NCBI GenBank assembly: GCA_905147135.1
Contig: LR990045.1
Coordinates: 17,460,173 to 17,524,172, forward strand
Length of the DNA stretch: 64,000 nucleotides
DNA from: Blastobasis lacticolella
Lineage: Eukaryota; Arthropoda; Insecta; Lepidoptera; Blastobasidae
Direction of reading: 5' to 3'
Both the position numbers and the translations under genes were made by a program. The notes beneath the pieces are model-generated. The model ran no database searches. It saw nothing but the letters and a program-made list of their open reading frames with translations, and had not been told where the DNA came from. Shown piece after piece: positions 15,301-30,300 of the stretch. Every line of letters begins with the position of its first letter. The first letter of the stretch is position 1.

Positions 15301-18300
15301 TGCTTTATTATTTTCTATGTTTCCATTTCACGTTCCATGACCTATAGAAGCCGTTTTTAGGACAGCCGTCAATGGATGGCATTTTGGGGTACGCGCTCAA
15401 TTCTACTCTGCCGGTCACCACACGGTAAAAGTATTACATATGTGTATGGACGTAAAAATAAATGAGCCACGTAAGAGTACGGCATTCGGAAAGCATTAAG
15501 CTCTTGGCAAATGAAAGGTGAAAGTATGAAGCGTTACGTGGGTACCTCCCTATGGCAATAAAAAGAGAAACAGTAGTCAGATAGTGAGTATAGTGATCAT
15601 TACACTTTACAGCGACATTTATTTAGGTATTGTATTACCTATAGTGTAGGAACTGAAGTTAAAATAAAAGATTAACAAAAATAGAGGCCGCTTGGAGGTT
15701 GAAGTATGAGGGTCACGTTGCAAAAAATAAAAACTGTCACGGCTCATCTATCATCATTCATCTCAAAATTGTTGAATGTTCTAAAATTACTGATAAGATG
15801 ACAACAAAAATATAGAGGCGTTAGAAGCACTCGCTAACGCTATTAGTAGAACACGCTGAAATACTTTATCATTGAAGAAGCTAGTCTAATTTTATACATG
15901 ATAATCGAACAGAGTTTAAAGGATTGTCTAATTTTAAACCTCTACATTGCGGTTACATTACATCACACACAAAATTCAAATAAAATTTAAAAGTAAATGT
16001 TAGTACGAGTGCATGTCTAGACGTACTTAAGTATTAATGAACCTATAATTGATAGCTGCATTGCAGGTACTATGTCTAAACAGATCGCTCAATCAAATTA
16101 CGTTACAGCCATCGTAAAAGAGAACATTCGCGAATTAGTCACCGTTTGAGAAATCACATTGTTTACGTGTATTGAGTGGGTCGGTACTCGGCAGGCTTCG
16201 TATCTCCATGATTGAGATATGAGCCGATGACCTTCAGCGGCAGCTGTGTCAGACGCGTGGCGCGATCGGCTCGCACGTCACCGCGTCGGTGAAGCGCGGC
16301 GGCGTGGCGGCAGCACCGGCGCGCAGGCGCAGGGCATCACGCCACGTTTCTCGACCAATCGCGGGCGGGGAAACGCGTCGCGCGAAACGCCCGCACCGAC
16401 TCGTGAGTCGTGACGGCGGGCGGCGCCACCATGCGATGTTTTTCGGTCACGGTGACGACACACGCGCTTATTTATAGGTAGATGTAACCGTAAATTGGTA
16501 TTACCCGCTGCGGCCCGCAAAAATGTTATGTAATATCAAACTAGTAAGGGTAAAAATTAAAAGAGAGTAAAATAATTAATTCTTTAAATGCACATACGTG
16601 AGTGGTATTAAAATATTTAATCATTTATTTACCTTATGAAATTAAAAAGTTGGATGGTATCAAATTTAAATCAACACTTAAAGATTGGCTGTTACTAAAG
16701 TCATTCTACAGTTCTATCTGAATTCTATAATTATAGAAATGATACCTATATTGTTAATTTCTAAAAAAAATTAGGCTTTGTTTTAGATTTAGATTATTAT
16801 TATGTTAAAAACTTTTACCTTCTTTTAAAAGTGTAAAAATGGCAGCTACTTGTCTGTTTTAGTCCGAAATGGACAACACTGTACTTAATAAGAAATTATT
16901 GTCAGTGTCCAACTTATGATTTCTATTTTATTCTAAAACCAACGCAAACAGTTGACAAATAAAAATCAGCCATATATCCTAATATATGGCTGATTTTTAT
17001 TTTTCAACCTATTATTTATATTACGAAATTAAATTATATTTCTTCCCGTTTAAGGGAGAACACCCCTCGACAGAGGAGACCAAACGGCCGAGGGTCAGGG
17101 CGAGAGAGAGAGGAATCGGCGGACAATCCTCGCATTATCCAGCAAGACCGCTCGCTGGAGCCTCGCTACAACTGGTCCATCACTCAAATCCAACCTCTTC
17201 AGATGGCCACGAAGAGAAGTTGGAACCAGACCGTTTGTTGCAACTACGACTGGGATGATCTCAGTGGACGTCACTTGCCATATATCGGTAACCTCGTGCG
17301 CCAGATTCAGATAATCTTTTTTTTTCATTTTTTTTTTCTGATTCGGCTTTGACAAGGTTCTCATCGAAAGGGACGTCCACCAAGAACACACACGACTTCA
17401 CCCGGTCCTTATTTATATAATTATTAACCTATTATTATTTATTACATACATAAATTTAACATACATTATAATAAAATAAATAACCTAACCGATAAACTCT
17501 AATACTCTCCTAGGCATTTCCCAAACTACTGAACCACACAAACACGTTAAACTTATAGGTACCTATAACATCTTTGTGTCGGGTGTTAAAACGTGCGTAG
17601 GGTAGGGCAGACGGGCCTCCTCCGTAAAGTGTCAATCACGACGCTTAATGGGATTTCCACGGCGGCAGTTCGTAATCAACGGTGGAAAATTGTGTAAAAG
17701 CGCTATAGCTAGCATTTCTTTCCGACAAATGGGGTTCCGTTTGCCTGTGGCAGCTGACAGGCCACCCTCGGGGCTAGCGTCGCACGCAATATCCGGACCT
17801 GACATTTTGCAGAGCGAGCAAATAAAACTGCATTATTATTACAATATATAAACGTCTATACCTACACTGGGCACATGTTTACTATGTGACATAGATCGTT
17901 CAAAGTGGGGACGAAAAAGTAGGAAAGCGGGCTCTGACAGAAGCCGGGATTGACCGCTCGGATGACGACGGTGATGACTATTGGCACAAGTTAAGAGTTA
18001 TGAAGTAAAACGCTAAATTGTTACAACATTATTAAATATTAATAGTATACTGTCTGTATGCTGCCACAACAACGTGATGCGTGAGCGTGAACAAATCAAT
18101 TGTTCAGTTTAAAGCCAATAAAACAATATGCTTAACGAATTGTTTATATTATTCACTGCGCCTTGTAAGGAAACCTAGTCAAAAGAAAATGTAGAGCAAG
18201 GCCTTACGGTAGAGTTATTTGAAGTATTATAGTAATTAGCGGCTTTTAGTAAGTGGATATATCTTAGGTAACATACACCCTTTTATAAAGACACTTTTTG

Positions 18301-21300
18301 TGGTCTATCGTAGTGTGATACATGATTTGACCACCACGACAACTCTGTCAAGAGTAACGACTAAGAAGAAGAAGAATATGGTCTATCTTCCCCCTTCGGT
18401 GGCCAATATGTCTTCCGGAGGGGTAAAGAGGTCTGTCTACCCCACTCGGTGGTCGATGTGTATCAATAGTATAAGTATTTAATTTGTGTTCTAATTGTAA
18501 CAACTATCCACCTTTCTTGCTTTACCAATAGTTGGGAGTAAAGGTTACTTTTATTTTAAATCTTTATTAATAGTTGGTTGGTATGTCCAACAACATATTT
18601 CTAGTGTGAGAACGACTGCCAAGTGTGTGAGTGAACTGGGTCGGTGCACGCTGAATAATTTCTATTACAATTGCATTGAGTTTAAATTATTCGATAGTTC
18701 TATCCATACCTATTTTGTATTGTGTCGAAATATGAATCGTTTTTAAACTGCCCTTAATATTTAAAATATTAACATCATAAAGGGACATAAACAAACACTG
18801 AGGACAATAATTAATTCCTCTGTAATAAAACTAAAGTCTTTGACATTTATGCTTTGTTCCGAGAGTTTAACGTCTAACTTATGCTAACTCGCATGCTGAC
18901 TGTGACTTATTGCCTGCAGTAACCGCGATGAATGGATTCTAAGTAGGTTACGTTTCTGTTGATATTTTCACCGTTTATTGCTAACCCAGAAAATAGAAAT
19001 CTCGAAGCTTAGTTGAGTTTATTGCGGGATATTTGAGAACAAAAGCATAGTGAAACTGACAGACAAGAGGTCGGTAATTAGTGTAATTTAAAAATACAGT
19101 ATTTGTTTAAGTTAAAGCTGGAATTTGAGAAAAACGTGATGACTTCAACCGGTAATGGACGGCGTTGTTGAGAATTGAGGACCGCGAGTTATCTGCAACT
19201 TTCATGGAATCCCGACAAAAAAACCGTTTTAAAGATAATGTTCTACAAAACCATTCCATGAATTTTAATGATAATGTCCTACAAAACCTTTTAGACCGCT
19301 ATTAGTTTTAAGCAATTGAAATATTTGTACTGATAACTTCTTTAAACCTATAGCAGTATACTGGATGTGACACATCCACTGAATATTTAAGTTAGAAAGC
19401 GCGTATATGTATTTTGAAAAATATCACCTTCTCAAAAGAATCCACTGTCCTACAAACTCCAAATAGCTATTTATATAGAATGCGATTGTTACTGGTAATG
19501 CAATTTATTATGCAAACCGATGTAAGCAAAGCGCAGCCACATATGCAAGCAAGGCTACCAGGAACCGGCGGTAACCCAAGCCACTCGGTACGGATCCACT
19601 TTCACGAATCGATGCCAACACTATTTCTCCTGGGAAACGTTTCTATATCACTTCCTTTGTAATTAATACTTCATTGATTACATTCTACGAAATGCTGTAA
19701 TAGACGTATCAACGTACGTCACTGCAGTGCTCGTACGTCGGCGTAAACCTCAGTAGGTATGAATTCGAGCACGTTGCCTTCATTCGTAATCTCCTAGGAA
19801 TGCGCGGTGAATAGGTTTATTGTAGACAATAGTAGTAGGGCAATATCGTTACACAATAACCAATTTAAATTCTCAGTCTAAGAGGTAAACGCTCTCGAAG
19901 TAATGTCGAATGAAAATAGTGAACACAAAATTCATAGACTAAACGTGATAATTGATTTACGAGCCTGTCGAGTAAAGCGAGGGCCGTATAAAACGCTACG
20001 GCTTCACGCTCTCCTCGCCTCGTAAAAGGGTTGCCGATGCGGGATCGTAACAACCGTATAAATTAATTATAGACCTAAGATTATGTTATATTTATCCTCC
20101 ATTAATTAGACAATAATATTTATTTATAGTCATATTATAGGAGAGTGAACTCTCATGAATAATAAAACTTGGAAATCCGTGGAGTTTCTATCGAAACGTT
20201 TGCGGAATTTAATAATGGTGCTAAGAGCCACGAACGCAGGTGCTCGGAATGGCGCGTGCGCATGCAGCTTGAATATTCCGATAATGTAATCGCACACCTT
20301 CCATGCTAATTGGGTTTTAAAAAGTACACAAGATATGACCAAGTATACGTTCGCATTTTTTTTAGTATTATCAAGCCAAATTCCTTCGTATAATATTGTA
20401 CAATTAATTAAGCTACAGAATGTGTATGTATCTTCTCTGTGACATCACGGAAAATACCGTCTACCTAACTATAGGAATTAATTGAAGAAGAATAGATTGC
20501 ACTTAAAAGTAGACCCAAATACGACTGGAAGATCAAAGCTTTATAAAAACCTTGAGAAAGTGTTTTAGAATGAAGTTGCGTTTATGTTTAGAAGCATCCA
20601 AAGGAGCTTTTATTTTTACAACCCTCGTAATAGACAGCTTCCGGTATGATGACATAAAACTTTTAGTAGCACTGGACAAATTCATTGATGTCATTGAATT
20701 TTATAAAGAACGACAAAGAATTTAGAAACTCAATAAATGTCTCGGTAGAGATTCTAAAAGAGATACAGTGAAAGTAATAAAGACAGATTCGAGATGATAA
20801 GCAATGAAAGGGTACGTAAGAACTACTTGTACCGCCGTAACATGGAAGATGAGTAGATAAGAAATTGTTAATGCGTTCCAACACTTGAAATCCTATAAGC
20901 TACCTTTTATAGTCCCACGGGAAGCCTTGGCGTCGTCTGGCCACGTGTTATCAGGAGCGAGGCGGCGGCGGCTGCCCGGGGCCCGCAAAAACACCCTTTC
21001 TTTGCATAGAGGGCCCCCACGCCCTTACTTATTATGTCCACGAATGGAACGGCTCCCGGCATTATTCCCATACAAAATGAGCACCGCGGAATTACTACCC
21101 TCTTTTCATCCCTACCAAATTATATCTTGTTCATCCCTGACGACAACAAAAGTGAGATATGAAACTGTTGTTGGCTTGGCAACATTTCGCTACTCAAGTA
21201 CAATTTTGTTTTATTACCTCCACAGTTACCCACGTTAAGAATGTGATCATGGTAAGCCCCGTCCCTTATATTTGCCTCAGAGACGCCTACGCAATATCTG

Positions 21301-24300
21301 TCTTATTTGTTCAGACCAGGCAATGAAAGTCGTAGGTCTTTTATTATTCTACCCAACTACAACTGAAACCTGGATGGACATAGTGGGTTAAATTTGCCGC
21401 AAAGAGATAATATCTACTCAAAATACATAAAGAATATCTCTTAGATTTTTAGCGACAAAGAATGTCTCTTAGATTTTATCGTTAGGTACCGATAACACAG
21501 GCCTACAAAAAAAATTTTTTTGTTTGGTGCCGCTAATTCTATGTTATAATTTGGTTAATTAGTCCGCAAGACGTCATGGTTAGCTGTCAAAATCGCGAAG
21601 CTACGTTCAGGTTTGTATCGATCGGTCATAACCTAAAAAATGTATTTTATCATACTTAATGTCATTATAGTCAATTAATTTCTTTGATTAAATGATAATA
21701 TCGATATGGCGTCGTCGAGAAGGTGTTGTGTAAATAATCCAAATACATTTTGCTATATTTGTGGTGAATATGTAGTAAAAAAGTTTAGAAAAGCTATAAC
21801 AGAAATCTCGAAAACTACACGTAGCATTAAAAAAGTAAGTATCAATTTTTTATCAGGGTACCGAACGTAATTGAAATCTGTTTTATTTTTAGCGGCACCA
21901 AAATCATTGTAGGCCTATGTAATGATTTGAAAAGAGAAACTGAACAATTACAAAATATTATTGCCTTTATCTACATTATATTAAACGATTAACGATAAGT
22001 CGCATTGCTATAAGTAAGTTGTAAGCAACGCAGCTCACAGTTCAGTAATCATGACGCACATCCAAGCGGAATAGATTCGCATCTAGATTTCTATCTCAGA
22101 GCTAGGCGGACGAGAAACCACCTCAAGCTAACACAAGCTCCACTTTGCTTTATTTAATGGTGGTGTTGTTTTAAGTCATCAAGAGAGCCGCGCATTGCGG
22201 TATGTTGAAAGAAAATGGGTCGGAAAAACATTTAGTAAAAGCAAAGCGGTGTTCACACGGGTCAGTGGCGTGCATCAACCTCGTTCTTTGGTCACGGCCG
22301 CTGCAGCGCTGACCATTAGTTGGTTTATTGCCACTCGAATTGATGACAAGTGTTTATAACCGCTGCACCCATATTTGTACCCTATCTTCGGGTAACGGTG
22401 GTAACGTTCATGCTGACAAGATGGCACAATATCAAGAGTGTGTTGCGGGCGAAGACCTTATCATTGAGATTAGATTGATACATTGCTGTGTGCCTAGTAG
22501 TAAGTATAGAGGACGACGTAAGTGTAGAGTAAAGCAGAAAAAACTGATAATTTTATTAAGGTTTTTATCAATAATTCTTTCTGATAAGTTACGCTTTGAA
22601 CGTAAACGATCAGAATAACAACATTTAGAAGCTAAAATTTAGCGATTGCAATTTGTGAAAAGTCTTCACAAATCCCATCACTGAATTATACATATAATAA
22701 GAAACAACTGAAGCAATTGATTTGTTCTACGTGGGACGGTTTTAGACACGCTTTACCTCTAATTGTGGGTAGATTATTTTCGAACCTGATAAAATATCTT
22801 CGTAATGAACGAACGATACTAATTGGGCACAAGTGGATACTGGAGGGGCACTCGAGGGCAACCCGGCCAGGCTGCGGGCAGCTGCAATGCATCAGATCAA
22901 AGCCCGATTGTCCAACCGTAAAGCGAACTGCCAGCCTCGCCTGCAGGAGAAAATAAATCAACGATTGCAATCCACAACACAATTGTAACGACTATTTTAG
23001 TTGAATTGTTGATACATATCGGCAATCTTAGCACTATGTTAATTCAGTTTAGGTAGGTGAGTTGAAACGATTATTTCACAATTAACAATCACGAGTATAA
23101 TTAGTATGTTAGAGTTAACATAATCATGCGATGTATTGTGTCGTATCTTATTGGTACAAAACGATTGAGCAAGTCTTCGAGGTACCTACCTTCATTCTGC
23201 GCATTTCGCAGCTTGTTCAGAAACCGCTGTTTGATTTGACACATGAGAAAGTACCTAAGTAAATGTGTCAATTCTAAGTAACCACTAGCCTACCCATTCC
23301 ACAGCCTGGTACGTATTCACTACTCTTGTTTATTCTATGAATATAAACTACACTGTAGAGATAAATATGTAAATCTTAAAATGCGGACCACCCAAAACAA
23401 GAAAACAAATGCGGCTATCGAGCGAGAAGCTGATAAATAAATAGAAAACACTTGTGTCCAGTGGATTTTATTTTTATAAAAAGCATCGAGCGTCCCGTAA
23501 GATGAGTTTCAAAACACCTGATATGATGGGGTGTATTTTCCATGACATGGCGCACTTAATCCGAAGCTTAGAGAGAGGAACACTGTAAGCCCATAAATTT
23601 ATCACTGATCCCTTTTGATCCTCAAACCACATGATGTATGGGCGGGCACGGGCGAGCGCGCCTGGTCGATAATTAAGGTTAAAACCACATTAAAAAAGAT
23701 CCATTTTGAACCAGCTCTAAGTAGTCATTCTATTGCAGGTAGAAAAATTAAAGAAAGGTAGAAAGATTTTGAAACATAATCCACTTGTACTTGCGTAACA
23801 TGCGCCTTGGCAACTAAGAAGCCTGCGCAGATATTTCAAATTGTACCTATGAGCTCGCACGCAACAATAAACAACATTTGTTCGGACAATATACACTATT
23901 TTACGACCTCGTATACTAACGTCTTTTCTTGACATTGCAAATTAAACATGGCGTATGAAGATGTCTTAGCATAACTACAGCGATTCTCGAACTTTATTTA
24001 TTACAGTAATATCTATTACTGACCTAGGTATTCTAGTTTCAACTTCGTATTAGTTATTTTGTTGATTAATTATTGATAATACCAAGTTACGAGCCTACTC
24101 AAGCGTTGAAAAAATTATAGCTAAAGACCGTAAGTAGATACCCACCTAAATACTAACAATAAAATGCACACAGGGCAGATGAATCGGGCGTAAAAAGGTA
24201 GAAATGGGCAGCGTAATGAGTGAGAAAACAAAATCAATGGTTCGAATGGTTATATTTGTTTGGTCACAGCATCCCTCCACGCTAGCGGTCCCCGGGGCGC

Positions 24301-27300
24301 AACGCAAGCGGCTTAACTGGCATAAGCTTACACATATTTTATTCATTAAATGCCGTGAGCACACCGGGCCCCGCAATAACACTGACAGAACGGGGAGACA
24401 CCCTTTTTATATTCCGACAAAAAATGCCATTTGTTCCACTTATAACTGTGTAACGTAATAATTTCGTCCACTTGCCCCTATAAAATAATAATTTCATTGG
24501 TTTAGTAAATCGTCTTTTTATAAAGTATTTCGTTCAGTGAAAATAACGAAAATATTATTTAGATATACTGAACTAACCGCCTGATTGTAACCTGGGACCC
24601 ATTTCATTGTTTGAATGAATTTATTTACAATAACTTAACGTTAATTAAACTCTCGGCGTCCATAATATCCATACGCACGTAGTAGGTATACCTACCGATG
24701 GTATAAATTACTAACTCAGCATTTTCTCCACTCTATGTATGAAAGAAAAAAGATAACGACAATATCTTTGATAAAAACATAACGAATGCCCAAATACATA
24801 GTACGTCTGAGACTGAAAGCACCAATATCAAATGATAATACGATGCATTATCGATTCATTGTCAGGGTACAGGCCCGTCATAAATTTTAATGGTAACAAA
24901 CCAACACCAAAACGCTAAGTCATGCGGAATGACGTAACATTTTGGTACCGTCATAAAAAAGGCCAAATTATTTGGAGCAGTATTCCGGCTCCAGCCTGGC
25001 CACATCATTCGGGAGAGTGAGTATTCCAAGAATCCTAGAACACCATAAATTAAAACCTTTTTTATTGACAGCCAGCGTCACTGCCATGTTTGTTTGTACT
25101 ACGAATCGACGATGTTATGAGAAACAAAGTGCCATAACAGTAGACATGATTTGTCTCCAAATGTCGGAAAATACGACCGTCTGGCGGTGCTTCCGTTTAC
25201 AAAGTAGCGTAATGGTTCTTTTATGACTCATAATTCCTAGCCGATTAGGCCTTTGTGAAAGAAATCACGTGTGATTTCTGAAATGCCAATGCAATAATAA
25301 CTTAGTACCCTACTTAGTCATCATATTATTTAAGCTACTGCAATCCGGATACGTGATTATGTAACAGTAAGCTATGTTTTTATACTCATTGCATGACTTG
25401 TGCCGATTACAGCAAGGTAATTACGACCAAGGTTCTAACCTATTTCGACTGACCTAACCGTGACTAGGCTGTAAGGAGTCTTGTATGGTTTTTACTTAGC
25501 CTATTAGGTTTCATGAAACTGGCGGATGCACACAAACTACTTGAAATAATCAAATAATCCACATAGACAAACCATTTTCTCTTTTTCCGTCTGTGCGTGA
25601 GCATTACAAACAGATTTTATCATTCAACTCGGCATTACATATTTCAATAATATTGTCTCTTAACGGCTTAAATGGCTCGTGTACGATTCAAATCAACAAT
25701 AAAGAGCGACTGAAATAAAAATAAAACTGGGTCGGCAATATTGCAGTATTTTCGATCGCTTGTCGATTTTCAGGCAATCCACGGCAATCTAAAAAAAGAA
25801 TCGGCCACACCAAACATGTTTGGCTATACAGCCCGGCCATACTCAAAATGTGCATAGTCTGGCTGGTATTTCGGCCATATTGCCCAGCCGTATTGCAGCC
25901 ACAATGATCGCAGTACCATTATACCAATCAGTGTTGTCAACTCAGTAAAATTTCCATTAGGTGGTTTAGACTTATAATTTAGCGGAAAAATTTTGGTTTT
26001 CGTGGCTAGTGGATATTTTAGTGGCTTTGGTTGCTTCAGTTAGTGGTAAGGTATAAAATTCAACTACTAGCATGATTTATATATTTACAGGTAATAACTC
26101 GAACGTTTACGTTACAAGTGTATATTTTTTTATGTGTAGGCAATACTCAGAGCTAAGGTTGATTTTCGGGGATGCTCGGAAAATAGTTTATTCATTTCTT
26201 GAATAATTATGATTATAGCCAAGGAAATTTATTCTGCAAAAACAGGATTTGTAGAAGAAGCCGATTCTTCCGAAGATTGCCTGTAAGATTGAATTTTTTA
26301 GTGCCAACTAAACAAAAACAAACTACAATTTTTTAATATAGATTACAATATTGTAGTTTCATTTTGAAATAATATTTCGTTAATATCGGTCTGGCATAAT
26401 AAGTTTGTGGTTTTCTGGTGGGATACGATACCACAACTTGTGGATCGCTAAAATAAAGTTGGCAACACTGATACCAATGTCGATGTCCTACTAAATATTA
26501 CCCCCACATCCCCATAGAAAGTTGTTTGTTAATCACGGTATAATACAGTACCTCCCAAGACAACAATATTAGTGTTAATAAATACAACCAAACAACAAAT
26601 TATAGTTGTATCTGATTGCTTTAAGATTTTAATCAAGATAAAACGGCAATGTTGGGGGCTGGTGATTGCGGTGGCAACTTGTTGATCGATCCCCGGGGAA
26701 ATCAACCCTCCGTAATCAAGCACAGTACGCAATGTCTGCCATATATAAATATCAAAGACATTATTTGAGTTTATAAAAATATTAAGTTTCTCGTTTGTCT
26801 ATGTTGTAACGTTTAAACAACTTTTTAATTTTTTTTTGATGGACAAAGAATCTGTAAGAACGAATTTGAAGGCGGTCATTAGTTCTTAGCAAGAACTAAG
26901 CTAATTATAAATTATGCTGTCATAAAGTAACGCTAAAAGGGCTGTCGACTTTCGCTGGATTATGTGGTGAGGTTCACCGTAGACCTGCGCGCCTTTGCGA
27001 GATTTCAAGCTGCGTTGCAAACTTTCTCTCGAAGGCCGAGCTCTGCATTCTCCAATCGCGCACCCAAAACAAAACAAAATAGCTGAACACGAGCAGGTAA
27101 GTAAATTCCCGTATTGTGTCGATTACGAAACGACAAGAACGTGTGACCCACGTCGCTCTGGCTCTAATTCAATGAACAATCCACCCAACATACAATTTCC
27201 ATAACATTTAAAGGGCAACATTGTATTCATTGAAGAATGAGGGACGACGAGCCCACGCACGTGAGTAGACATTGGAGATTAGGCTCTCTGATTACGTGAC

Positions 27301-30300
27301 ATCGACCCTTCCTGGGTGTTCAGGCGACGTTTAATAGTTTGATGTTTCACCATGGATCTGACCGACACGCAGCGATTTAACGGACGAACTAAATCGATCG
27401 ATTCCAATTTCGATTTATTGCTAAGTGTCGGGGCACATTCAATCATGGTTTACGACGACGTCGAGAACTGGAATGTTTTGACATTCCATTAACACTGCAC
27501 ATGAAACATGAATGCTCTGTTAGAGCCCACGGCGTCCTCATGTAGCTATGTATACACTGATTTATACCTTCTTCCTTTGGCGATATGAAGTCCCGCGTCT
27601 CTAATATGCATTCCATTTCATATGGAATGTGTTGTTAGTAGCAGAGAAAGAGTCAACGACTCTATGCCACAAAGGATCAAGCGTCTTGACTCGAAACGTA
27701 AGTGAAGGATCCGGCAAACATTTCGTAATAAAGGACCGTGCATACGTTTATGGAAGCCGAATTTTTGAGATAAAATTAACCCTTTTTAAATAAGAAACAC
27801 GGAAGTTTATGTGGCACGTTGCACAACAGAAAAGTTAGTAGTTGTATAGTAGTTAGTTGTTGTGTAGATACATTAAATATTTACAGAAGGTTAATTATAA
27901 TTATACTTCAACGTGTTTTCGAATACGCAATCTCATGATTGTTACTGTAGGTGTATATACCTAATAGGTGTATGTACTGTATAATATAATATCGCAGTGT
28001 GGTGTCCGGCAAAGAGAGAATATACACCAACGCGCTCCCATCCCGTACGGGTGTCCGAGCGATCCCAATAACTAACCAACCACCTAGGACTTTAGTCTAG
28101 AATACGTGCAGCGTCGTTTTCTGTTCTGTATTTTCAAACAGCGATCTCCAACTCGCCTGTTAAGATCCTTTTATTGTGGGGGTTCAAGTTCAGCAGTGGA
28201 CTCTAATGGGCCTTTGATGCTGATGATGCATAAGGGTGTTTCGCGCAACTTTATTAGTCGTCCAAATAAAAGCCTGTCGCACAAATTATTTTTGGCACAA
28301 ACAACCTTTGCGCATGAATATTTCCCGCGACCACCTTCATGATATCGTTATTCGCGGTCAAAGAGTTTGTTCGCGGCATTCGCGGTCGCACTCACGTAAA
28401 AGATGTGTAGAATCAGAATGAAGATTTATCTAGCGGTTGCTATGACAGCTATCACAGCATGTCTGGCGTTGCCATGTAAGTCCATGGGCGTTGCTGACGC
28501 ATATACCAGACATGTCAGAACTAACAGACAGATGTCGGAAAACTCCCGATAAAGTCTGTTATATTTCCCAAATACTAAACAAAGGATAGGGTCTATCGGT
28601 TCATACGATGTGTTCACTAAGATCCAGCCGGTACAAAGTGAATGAAAAACGGAAGTATGTAAAATACGGAACTCGAATCAGTTGAAAAAAGAATTCTAAG
28701 TCTAGCCAATTCTTCACAATTATTTTATGAAAACTTAATATTTTTAGCAAAACTGCAACACTCACGCGACACTAATGCAACACTGGAACAAGCCGTAGAG
28801 TAAACGATGAAAGAAGAAACTCCTTCTACGCCCGGAGTAAGAAGTCTTTTTCGTCATAGCGAAGAGAAATCAATGAGGATAGAAAAAACTCTTTTCATGA
28901 GGAGAGGGCATTATGCTCAATAATGCGTGTAATGTTCTCGCTTTGAGAAAACACTGGTAATGCGGCGTGCCACGTGACATACCTTTTGATGTTACATAAA
29001 ATAGCTGACGGATGTGCCCAAAATCAACTAGCACAAGAACTAGATTTCCTTAGAATCATGGTGCGTACAACACCTCGGTCGACCTCGCTTCGCCAACGGT
29101 ATTAGGGGCACACATAACGAGTTTCCAAGTCGTTGCGGTGCTAACGTTTGACTACCCTCAAATACGAAATGGTCACCCATCCAGCTCCCCTGCATTACTA
29201 GCATTGCTTAACCTTGGTTTTTACTACATAATAAAAAACTTATCTGACACAATGGCCAAAACTAGAATTAAGTCTCGTCATTTTGAAATGTCATGCCAAT
29301 GCCAACAACAGCGACGCTGTCACATGGTCTGACAAGTTTATGGCTCTGTAAGAAAACTCCTTTAAAGGGGCTCAACGGCAAAAATGCGTACAATGCGTGA
29401 CACACACCTTTTTATACATAAAATGGCCGACGTATGTGGCCAAAAAGAAACTAAAATAATAATTACAATTCCCCAGCATCATAATACATATTATTATGGC
29501 TAATTAACACGCTCACAGCCTATCATCGCCATAGAAATTACAACCACAGGGCAGGTCTTCCTAACGGAGTATGGAGTTTCATTCGTCATTAGTGGCAGTG
29601 TATGACAAATACAATGACATGCCTGTCATTGTCAATGTCCAAACCTAGGATTTTTTTACCTGTCTGTCTATGCAGTGCCACAAACTTAATCTAACCCAGT
29701 GACAGCGTCGCTGTTAATGGCATTGACATGACATTTTAAAATGGCGACACTTGGTTCCAGTTTTGGCCACCGGGTCAGATAAGTTTGTGCATCCATAGCT
29801 TTTTTCGGGTGTGTTCATAATTTCATGCCAAGAATGCGTTCGTTTCATAGCAAATTAGTAATATTTTAAACATTAATATAAATAAATTGGCTAGCTAAAG
29901 AATTTAAATAATTACGAGAAGACATTACGTTTTATAAGCTTTATCCATTACAACTCTCATTATGCCGGCTGGTGGTCAGGAAAATTTTAGACTGTCTCCT
30001 TTTAATGAAACAAAGTTAGGAACCATCTCGATTAAACTGGTTTTCAATTAGGAAAATCGCATCGAAATCGGTCTATCCGTCGAGGAGCTACAGTCAATGC
30101 CATAGACAGACCTACAAATACACACGTCAAATTTATAAAACCCGACTTTTTGTGTCAACAGGCCAACATCCGAAGTTGCAAAAACTACTTTGGACACCTT
30201 TGATTATACGATCAGGTGATATGACTCTGTCAGACTTGAGGAGTCCGCCTGAGTGAATACCACCACCGTATCTATTTCTGCTGCCAAGCAACCATGCTTG

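Noticed and set aside
16278..16520. Arg/Ala-rich open frames in the intron 1 GC island
   Set aside because: Open on both strands only because stops are rare in GC-rich DNA; no domain.
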